Source: Ehrlichia canis str. Jake (GTDB lineage: Bacteria; Pseudomonadota; Alphaproteobacteria; Rickettsiales; Anaplasmataceae). From it: a stretch of 64,000 bases of DNA. The stretch lies in assembly GCF_000012565.1 (NCBI RefSeq), contig NC_007354.1, positions 1,240,001 through 1,304,000 of the forward strand. The letters are read 5' to 3'. The number at the start of each line of letters is the position of its first letter. The stretch's first letter is position 1. Shown piece after piece: positions 56,810-64,000 of the stretch. Under the pieces are notes generated by a model. The model saw only the letters and a program-made list of their open reading frames with translations. It searched no databases and was not told where the DNA came from. The position numbers and the translations under genes are program-made.

Positions 56810-57506
56810 TGTTAACGTCCTAACTATATTTCCAGAAATGTTTCCAGGTCCACTAAGTTATTCAGTAATAGGAAGAGCTTTAAATAAAGGTATTTGGAAT
56901 CTAAATGTTATTGATATAAGGTCATTTGCAAAAGACAAACATAAAACAGTAGATGATAAACCTTATGGTGGCGGACCTGGTATGATAATGAAAGCAGATG
57001 TTATAGGTTCAGCAATAGATGAAGTATTGAGTAAAAATAAAAATACAAAACTAATATACATGTCTCCTAGTGGAGTAAAATTAAATCAAGATATTTCTGG
57101 ACAATTAACACATTTTTCTAATATAACTGTACTATGTGGTCGCTTTGAAGGAATAGATAAGAGAATTTTAGATTTTTATGATTTTCACGAAATAAGTATT
57201 GGAGATTATATATTATCAGGTGGAGAAGTTGCTTGCATGGTTCTCATAGAAGCTTGTGTCAGGCTTATACCTGGAGTAGTTAATAATACACAAAGTATAT
57301 GTGATGAGAGCTTTACTTTAAATAATCAATTAGAGTACCCTCAGTACACACGTCCAGCAAAATGGAGAGGATTAGAAGTTCCTGATATCTTACTCTCTGG
57401 AAATCACAAAAAGATTAATCTTTGGAAAGCCAACCAATCTTATTGTATAACGAAGCAAAGGCGTCCTGAATTAACTGATACAATAAATGGAGATATATAT
57501 GAGTAA
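56799..57506 (+). CDS. trmD: tRNA (guanine-N1)-methyltransferase TrmD
   Basis: TrmD makes m1G37 in tRNAs reading CNN codons. The 235-aa product has [44 protein letters not shown] and the trefoil-knot SAM site [15 protein letters not shown]. The start is a GTG with AGGGA about 8 nt upstream inside rimM. It overlaps rplS by 8 bases (ATGAGTAA). Three overlapping genes rimM-trmD-rplS follow the common bacterial order. Confidence 0.96.
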
Positions 57507-57876
57507 TTTGCTTAAGGAGTTCAATGAACAACAGATGAAATTGTTGTCCAATAAAGAAATACCAAAGTTTAGCGCAGGTGATACACTAAGAGTAAGCATG
57601 AAAATCTTTGATGGAGTAAGTGAACGTATACAAGTATTTGAAGGTGTATGCATAAAAAGAAGAAATAACGGTTTACACTCTTCTTTTACTTTAAGAAAAA
57701 TAAGCTACAATGAAAGTATACAATTGCAAGTATTTTTATATTCCCCTACAGTAGAATCCATAGAAGTAGTAAAATTTGGTAAAGTACGTAGAGCAAAACT
57801 TTATTATATGCTGAGTCTATTTGGTAAATCTGCAAGAATAAAAGAACGCAGTAATGTTGCAAGACATGCTTCTTAA
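57499..57876 (+). CDS. rplS: 50S ribosomal protein L19
   Basis: L19 sits at the interface of the 30S and 50S subunits. The product is 125 aa from ATG 57499, chosen because GGAG lies 6 nt upstream and [12 protein letters not shown] then fits the family; an ATG four codons earlier is in frame. Motifs: [55 protein letters not shown]. The C-terminus runs past the usual end with a basic [13 protein letters not shown]. Confidence 0.96.
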   Translation: MSNLLKEFNEQQMKLLSNKEIPKFSAGDTLRVSMKIFDGVSERIQVFEGVCIKRRNNGLHSSFTLRKISYNESIQLQVFLYSPTVESIEVVKFGKVRRAKLYYMLSLFGKSARIKERSNVARHAS

Positions 57877-58117
57877 TTTTGCAAATTGCACAGCATTTTA
57901 AGGCTATGATGTTGTGTATTCATTGCAGTAAAAACATAGTGTATTACTTCTATATATTTCATTTGCTAAGGTATTTTACAAGTTTGCATTGTAATAAATT
58001 AAAGTTTTTATTAAGAAATATTTTTAATTGTCATATACTTTCTTTATAGTAAAGATAAAATATGTATTACTGTACGCTATTTACTCTACATATTCCAAGT
58101 TTTTAATGATAAAACCT

Positions 58118-58600
58118 CTATTTTATTTTGTATAATAGAAAATCCATAGCTGCATTCACAGATAACATTTGTATTTCATTTCTACTCATATTATCACTAA
58201 AACAACACTTTTTATAATCACTATCAACATTTGAAGCATAACCTACATAAACCAATCCCACTTGCTCACCATCAGGACCAGCAAACCCAGTAATCGAGAT
58301 AGACACATTAGCTCTTGAATTTTTTAAAGCACCAACTGACATTAAAATAGATACTTCTGAACTCACAGCACCACATTTATCAATAAGTTCTTTATCAATA
58401 TCTAAAATGTTAGCTTTAGCTTCATTCGAATATACAACAAAACTACAATCTAATACTTTTGATGCTCCTGGAATACAAGATAACAAAAAAGACATCAATC
58501 CTGCTGTACATGATTCAGCTATTACTATTTTAGAATTATTTTCTACTAGTTTTAAAACACATGTTTTAGCTTTTTCTAATATTTCTTGTTTTATTATCAC
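58118..58600 (-). CDS. CinA C-terminal domain / nicotinamide-nucleotide amidohydrolase
   Basis: PncC-type enzyme that deamidates NMN to nicotinate mononucleotide in pyridine salvage. The 160-aa product is one CinA C-terminal domain: VIAESCTAGLMS, FVVYSNEAKANIL, CGAVSSEVSILM, SISITGFAGPDGEQVGLVY. The N-terminal molybdopterin-binding-like part of full CinA is absent, as in stand-alone PncC. A GTG start is used and the upstream ribosome site is weak. It is convergent with rplS and divergent from thrS. Confidence 0.92.
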   Translation of the reverse strand: MIIKQEILEKAKTCVLKLVENNSKIVIAESCTAGLMSFLLSCIPGASKVLDCSFVVYSNEAKANILDIDKELIDKCGAVSSEVSILMSVGALKNSRANVSISITGFAGPDGEQVGLVYVGYASNVDSDYKKCCFSDNMSRNEIQMLSVNAAMDFLLYKIK

Positions 58601-58951
58601 GTAATAACATTATATAAACAACAAACAAACTTATATCACTTAACAAGTAGTGAAACAATTAAAAATAAACAAATTGTGTTATACAACTGTTAACAAAATA
58701 TAATAAATATACTACTAGTATTAGAAATTATACTTACATTTCCATAAACCTAAAACCTATAAAGTTCTTTAATCAATATAATTAGTTATAAAAATTGCAA
58801 AGATATCATTATTAAAAATACATTTAGTAGAATAAAAAAATTCTTAAATTATTATACAAGTTTATAATGTAATACATAAACAAATAAGATATAATAACAA
58901 AACATTGGTTATGTACTTTAAAATTATATGTTTAATTATGGTTAATGTAAG
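58601..58951. other. Divergent spacer before thrS
   Basis: About 350 bp of AT-rich DNA between the CinA-domain gene and thrS. No T-box leader, operator hairpin resembling the E. coli thrS operator, or ORF was recognised. Confidence 0.35.
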
Positions 58952-60853
58952 ATGATAAATATTTATTTCAATAACAATCTATGTAAGCAATTTCATCGTG
59001 GAATCAAAGGATACGATGTAGTAGCTGATCTATTTCCAGAATTAAAAAATAAAGCAATAGCTGTAAAAGTAAATGGAGAATCTTACGATTTATCAAGAGA
59101 AATTACAGAAAACTGTACTTTTGAAGTCATAACAACAAATAGCGAAGAAGGTCTCGAAATTATACGCCATGATACTGCACATATCATGGCACAAGCAGTA
59201 AAAGAAATCTTTCCAGATACTCAAATAACAATTGGTCCAACTATTAAAGATGGTTTTTATTATGATTTCGCAACAGAACATAACTTTTCTAGTAATGACC
59301 TAGAGATAATAGAAAAAAAAATGATAGAAATTATAAACAAAAACGAAAGCTTTATACGTGAAGTATGGACTAGAGAAGAAGCGATAAAGTTTTTTTCTAG
59401 CATAGGAGAAGATTACAAAGTTAAAATAATATCCAAAATTCCAAACAATGAAAATATCACTGTTTACAAACAAGGAAATTTCATTGACCTGTGTCGTGGT
59501 CCACATGCACCTTCAACAAAAACATCAAAATCTTTTAAATTAACAAAAGTATCTGGATCTTATTGGCAAGGTAATTCAAGTAATGAGAAATTACAAAGAA
59601 TTTATGGTACAGCATGGCGTAATGAAGAAGAACTAAAATCATATTTGAATAACCTAATAGAAATAGAAAAGAGAGACCATAGGAAAATTGGAAAAGAACT
59701 AGAGTTATTCCACATTCAAAATGAAGCATGTGGTCAAGTATTTTGGCACAAAAAAGGCTGGACTATTTACCGAACCATAGAAAACTACATAAGAAAGAAA
59801 CTAGAAACCAACGGTTACATAGAAGTAAAAACTCCTATGCTTCTAAACAAAGAGCTTTGGGAAAAGTCAGGACATTGGGATAAGTTTCGTGAAAATATGT
59901 TCTTAAGTGAAGCAGAAGACAAAGTTTTAGCAATAAAACCAATGAATTGTCCATGTCATATACAAATTTTCAACTCAAAAATTAGAAGTTATCGTGATTT
60001 ACCTATACGTATGGCAGAATTTGGAATATGTCATAGATATGAAGCATCAGGAGCACTACATGGATTAATGAGGGTGCGTGGTTTTACTCAAGATGATGCA
60101 CACATTTTCTGTACAGAAAGTCAAGTTATCTCTGAAGCATTAAAATTTTGTAACTTATTAATGGAGGTATACAAAGATTTTGGATTCACTAACATATTAG
60201 TAAAATTTTCAGACCGTCCAGAAAATAGAGCTGGTAGCGATGAAACATGGGATAGAGCTGAATCAGCATTAAAAAAATCAGTTGAAGCTGCTAATTTAAA
60301 TTATGTTTTAAATCCTGGAGATGGAGCATTTTATGGACCAAAATTAGAATTTGTACTCAAAGATGCTATAGGTAGAGAATGGCAATGTGGAACTTTACAA
60401 ATGGATTTTGTGCTACCAGAAAGATTAGGCGCATACTATGTAGGTAGTGATGGAAAAAAACATCATCCAATAATGCTACATCGTGCAATTTTAGGCACAT
60501 TTGAAAGGTTTATAGGAATACTAATTGAGCACCATTCAGGTAAATTTCCAATATGGTTAGCTCCTACACAATTATCAATATTAACTATAAGTGAAGAATC
60601 AATCGAATATGCTAATTCTTTAAAAACAAAAGCTGAAGAACATAACATAAGAGTTGAGCTTGATGCTACAAATGAAAAAATAAATTACAAGATACGGAAT
60701 CACATTCACAAAAAAATACCTGTGTTTTGGATAGTAGGGAAAAAAGAAGTTAATGAAAATTCTGTATCTATACGTTATTTAGAATCAAATACACAGCAAG
60801 TAATGCCTATTGATAAAGCGTTGAAAACATTATTAACTTGTGTTAGCATCTAG
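58952..60853 (+). CDS. thrS: Threonyl-tRNA synthetase
   Basis: ThrS charges tRNA-Thr. The 633-aa product has an N-terminal TGS domain (about 1-60), the editing domain beginning [12 protein letters not shown] and [14 protein letters not shown], class II motif 2 in [20 protein letters not shown] with [10 protein letters not shown] upstream, motif 3 [20 protein letters not shown], and a C-terminal anticodon-binding domain. The length is typical. infC follows after 25 bp, the same thrS-infC order as in E. coli, but rpmI and rplT are not downstream. Confidence 0.97.
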   Translation: MINIYFNNNLCKQFHRGIKGYDVVADLFPELKNKAIAVKVNGESYDLSREITENCTFEVITTNSEEGLEIIRHDTAHIMAQAVKEIFPDTQITIGPTIKDGFYYDFATEHNFSSNDLEIIEKKMIEIINKNESFIREVWTREEAIKFFSSIGEDYKVKIISKIPNNENITVYKQGNFIDLCRGPHAPSTKTSKSFKLTKVSGSYWQGNSSNEKLQRIYGTAWRNEEELKSYLNNLIEIEKRDHRKIGKELELFHIQNEACGQVFWHKKGWTIYRTIENYIRKKLETNGYIEVKTPMLLNKELWEKSGHWDKFRENMFLSEAEDKVLAIKPMNCPCHIQIFNSKIRSYRDLPIRMAEFGICHRYEASGALHGLMRVRGFTQDDAHIFCTESQVISEALKFCNLLMEVYKDFGFTNILVKFSDRPENRAGSDETWDRAESALKKSVEAANLNYVLNPGDGAFYGPKLEFVLKDAIGREWQCGTLQMDFVLPERLGAYYVGSDGKKHHPIMLHRAILGTFERFIGILIEHHSGKFPIWLAPTQLSILTISEESIEYANSLKTKAEEHNIRVELDATNEKINYKIRNHIHKKIPVFWIVGKKEVNENSVSIRYLESNTQQVMPIDKALKTLLTCVSI

Positions 60854-60878
60854 TAATTTTTAGTCAGGAGTGTAAGAT

Positions 60879-61400
60879 TTGAAAACAAATAAATTCTCTA
60901 ATAAAAACAGGATCAACGAAATGATTACAGAAAAAAAAGTAAAACTTGTTGATCAAAATAGTGTTATGATTGGAGTTGTAGATATTGAAGACGCTTTATC
61001 TAGAGCTAAAGCTGTTAATTTAGATCTAGTTGAAATAGTACATGATGATGAATATCCTCTATGTAAAATATTCGACTACAGTAAATACAGGTATAGCCAT
61101 AAAAAGAAAATAAGTGATTCAAAAAAGAAACAAAAAACCATCATAGTAAAAGAACTTAAGTTCAAACTTAATATTGGAGATAATGACTATAATGTAAAAC
61201 TAAACATGTTACGTAGTTTTATAGAAAGAGGCGATAAAGTAAAAATATCACTCAGATTTATAGGAAGAGAAATACTCCACCCAGAAGTTGGAATGGAGAT
61301 TATAGAAAGACTCATAAAGGACACTTCTGACATTGCAAAGCCAGAAAATTTACTAAAAAAGGAAGGAAATCTGATTAATATGGTGTTAACTGCCAAATAA
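60879..61400 (+). CDS. infC: Translation initiation factor IF-3, TTG start
   Basis: IF-3 checks start codons and keeps ribosomal subunits apart. The 173-aa product has the N-domain RINEMITEKKVKLVDQN, DLVEIVHDDEYPLCKIFDYS, the basic linker, and the C-domain KVKISLRFIGRE with HPEVGMEIIERL. The start is TTG 60879 with AGGAG 8 nt upstream. The next in-frame ATG (60921) would cut into the conserved RINE segment. A non-ATG start on infC is the classic basis of IF-3 autoregulation. A hairpin terminator follows. Confidence 0.95.
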   Translation: MKTNKFSNKNRINEMITEKKVKLVDQNSVMIGVVDIEDALSRAKAVNLDLVEIVHDDEYPLCKIFDYSKYRYSHKKKISDSKKKQKTIIVKELKFKLNIGDNDYNVKLNMLRSFIERGDKVKISLRFIGREILHPEVGMEIIERLIKDTSDIAKPENLLKKEGNLINMVLTAK

Positions 61401-61408
61401 ACATCTAC

Positions 61409-61440
61409 AGAATACTATAATACCTAAGTTATAGTATTCT
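61409..61440 (+). terminator. Terminator after infC
   Basis: AGAATACTATAA (61409-61420) and TTATAGTATTCT (61429-61440) form a perfect 12-bp stem with an 8-nt loop, 8 nt after the infC stop, followed by TATTTCCTTC. The T tract is imperfect, but the stem is the strongest in the window. Confidence 0.8.
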
Positions 61441-62014
61441 TATTTCCTTCTATAAACCAAGAGTTAAAGCATAAATCCTAAGGCAACAACACATTTGTTA
61501 CACTGTTTTAATAATTTAAACTCTTCAACTTATAGGATAGAATTTTTATAGAAATTTCATTTATTATAGTACACAGTATTTTTTGCATTTGCTATAAAAC
61601 AGAATATGATAAAAATCCTTACATGATAGTCAGTATTATCTACAATATATGTCATTGAAAGAAAAATACTAAAAAAAACTGTTCATTATTTTAGTAAAAG
61701 ATTTATTGTTACAAATATTACAGAATATCTTAACGCAATATTGAAGTCACTAACAACTGTACTTACCGTAGCATTATAACCTGCTTTACATTTTCAAGAC
61801 ACATTAGTAAATCAAAAATAATATATTAGGCATACAACTTATATTTGTTTTATTCACAATAAAAAGTTAATAATTTTCAAAACTTTAGTATCCATAAAAC
61901 ATATTTAAACATTGAGTTTAATACTATGCATGCAAATGACACTCTGTCACAAATTTCACTAATTAACAGTAGTGTTAAAACATTATAACCTTACTCTCAA
62001 ATATCAATAAGTTT

Positions 62015-62890
62015 CAGTGTTTATAAACTGTGAATGTAGTTAATATTATGCACTCATATAAAAACTATCACAGTCACATCAACTATCAGTAAATTCTAGT
62101 GCTAAAAACCTATAACCTTATCTCAAATATCAATAAGTTTCAGTATTTATAAACTGTGAATGTAGTTAATATTATGCCTCATATAAAAACTATCACAGTC
62201 ACATCAACTATCAGTAAATTCTAGTGCTAAAAACCTATAACCTTATCTCAAATATCAATAAGTTTCAGTGTTTATAAACTGTGAATGTAGTTAATATTAT
62301 GCCTCATATAAAAACTATCACAGTCACATCAACTATCAGTAAATTCTAGTGCTAAAAACCTATAACCTTATCTCAAATATCAATAAGTTTCAGTGTTTAT
62401 AAACTGTGAATGTAGTTAATATTATGCCTCATATAAAAACTATCACAGTCACATCAACTATCAGTAAATTCTAGTGCTAAAAACCTATAACCTTATCTCA
62501 AATATCAATAAGTTTCAGTGTTTATAAACTGTGAATGTAATTAATATTATGCCTCATATAAAAACTATCACAGTCATATCAACTATCAGTAAATTCTAGT
62601 GCTAAAAACCTATAACCTTATCTCAAATATCAATAAGTTTCAGTGTTTATAAACTGTGAATGTAATTAATATTATGCCTCATATAAAAACTATCACAGTC
62701 ACATCAACTATCAGTAAATTCTAGTGCTAAAAACCTATAACCTTATCTCAAATATCAATAAGTTTCAGTGTTTATAAACTGTGAATGTAATTAATATTAT
62801 GCCTCATATAAAAACTATCACAGTCACATCAACTATCAGTAAATTCTAGTGCTAAAAACCTATAACCTTATCTCAAATATCAATAAGCTT
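62015..62890. repeat. Seven near-identical 125-bp tandem repeats
   Basis: Seven full units, the first 126 bp and the rest 125 bp, start at 62015, 62141, 62266, 62391, 62516, 62641 and 62766. Each begins CAGTGTTTATAAACTGTGAA and ends ATATCAATAAGTTT. Variants are few: CAGTATTT in unit 2, GTAATTAAT instead of GTAGTTAAT in units 5-7, TCATATC in unit 5, and AAGCTT at the end of unit 7. Eroded partial copies flank both ends (from about 61925 and to about 62945). 125 is not divisible by three and no frame is open. Confidence 0.95.
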
Positions 62891-62945
62891 CAGTGTTTAT
62901 AAAACATTTATTAATGAACATCTGATTAATATTATGTAGTTCGAC

Positions 62946-64000
62946 AGTAAACTATATACCACCAAACTAAGTCTTAAAGAATCCACAACTTACACTTAGT
63001 TACTATATTCATTACACTATAGTATTCACAAATAATATATCCTGAGTCAATATCATGAATTCCAAGTTATAAATTTCTATATTCAAAGCAAGTTTTAGAT
63101 TTTACAACCCATATAGTCACTACATAACTAAAACATCAATAATTTAGTACACATAAATAACTTTATTTCATTGTAAGCATTTGCACCTCTACAATAAACA
63201 ATTATAATTTTACTGAAATAATATTGCAAATAAGTAAGTTTAAATATCAATAACCTATACAGTTACATAATTGAAATATCAATACTTAGCATTTATAAAC
63301 AATTTATTATTTTTGTGAAATATTTCAGCTAATACCACACATTTTCAAAAAATTTTATATTTAACAGTAATTTCTAAAGTCAAAAATCCATAAAATGGAG
63401 TAGATTATTTTTTGAAATGTTAATAAAAATACCATACTAATAGTCTAACGTTATTATTGAAATATAAGTACTTTCTACTTTAATTCTACAATAATATTTT
63501 TATCTAAGAAAGTTTATTACTAATGTAATATGATATTTTCTTACTATTGATAATATTCTTTTTTCATAGATTTAAGTATGTTTTTAACACTTGAATTTGA
63601 TAACAACAATAATGATATTAATTATACATATTTTCCAATAGCATTTGATTTTTTCACAATAAATAATATATCACTTTGAAAATATAAAAATTTTCCTATT
63701 ATGATATTACTTGTAACTTTCAGTATTATGAAGTGCAATAGTGGATAATTCTTTTTTAATTATTTTTAAATAATCTACTATTTACTAAAATGTAAAGTTA
63801 TATAGTTTATAAATACAGTGACTTAATCATTCATCATATTAGATCAGTTACCAATAATAAATAGTGCATAAAATTTTATACATCACTTACTTGCGTTTTA
63901 TAATCTTATAATTGTAATTTTCAGTATTCCAACATGATATATACTTAGTTAGAACTTTATGTACTTATTTCATCCAATTTTCTTGAAACAACCTATAAAA
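62946..64000. other. Non-coding tail with possible older repeat remnants
   Basis: About 1 kb of very AT-rich DNA to the window edge. Phrases such as AGTTACATAATTGAAATATC and CTTAGCATTTATAAACAA near 63260-63305 recall the 125-bp unit and may be ancient copies. No ORF of note was found. Confidence 0.35.

Noticed and set aside
61925-62945. CRISPR-like reading of the 62-kb array
   Set aside because: The whole 125-bp unit is repeated with no unique spacers, and no cas genes are present.

Overview
The window is chromosomal DNA of an Ehrlichia, an obligately intracellular alphaproteobacterium, and most likely E. canis. The evidence is very high A+T content, long non-coding gaps holding decaying tandem repeats, Rickettsiales-type housekeeping genes, and the complete 22-member P28/P30 (OMP-1) outer-membrane-protein cluster between tr1 and secA. 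The species call rests on the 8-bp overlap inside the cluster, which fits my memory of the published E. canis p30 locus, and on the product at 36312-37175, which resembles my memory of E. canis ECa28-1. Neither was checked by a search.

Layout. 0-18.3 kb: mixed housekeeping genes and unknowns. These are a hypothetical protein followed by a decayed duplicate of its own 3' end, a five-TM membrane protein, a 53-aa zf-CHCC zinc protein behind secD, the run recA-pyrE-ThiF/MoeB-like, bioD, ftsY, icd, recJ, a tRNA nucleotidyltransferase/poly(A) polymerase and ndk. Three large gaps hold diverged tandem repeats or no recognisable feature. 18.5-43.3 kb: tr1 (XRE regulator) followed by 22 omp paralogues. 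The first is monocistronic-looking. The next thirteen (21.0-33.6 kb) are packed head to tail, with two unrelated small genes inserted, and end at a hairpin terminator. The following seven (34.1-41.9 kb) are spaced apart and each has a sigma70-like promoter; six of these share a further conserved upstream block. Two of them also have a 12-G tract upstream. The last paralogue is inverted and is followed by a rotted relic of another one. 44.8-51.7 kb: small Ehrlichia-specific genes flanking secA, including an acidic protein with degenerate C-terminal repeats (TRP-like) and three tandem paralogues of unknown function, one apparently frameshifted.

52-61.4 kb: cell-division and information-processing genes. 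These are ftsZ, an EVE-domain gene, ybeY, parA-parB, the rimM-trmD-rplS run, a CinA C-terminal amidohydrolase, and thrS-infC. A perfect consensus parS palindrome forms the last codons of ybeY, just upstream of parAB. 61.4-64 kb: non-coding, with seven near-identical 125-bp tandem units.

Together, the window pairs a variable surface-antigen locus (regulator, porin-like paralogues, repetitive and homopolymeric promoter DNA) with conserved machinery for export (SecA, SecD, FtsY), recombination (RecA, RecJ) and segregation (ParABS, FtsZ). No tRNA, rRNA, insertion sequence, prophage or CRISPR array was seen.
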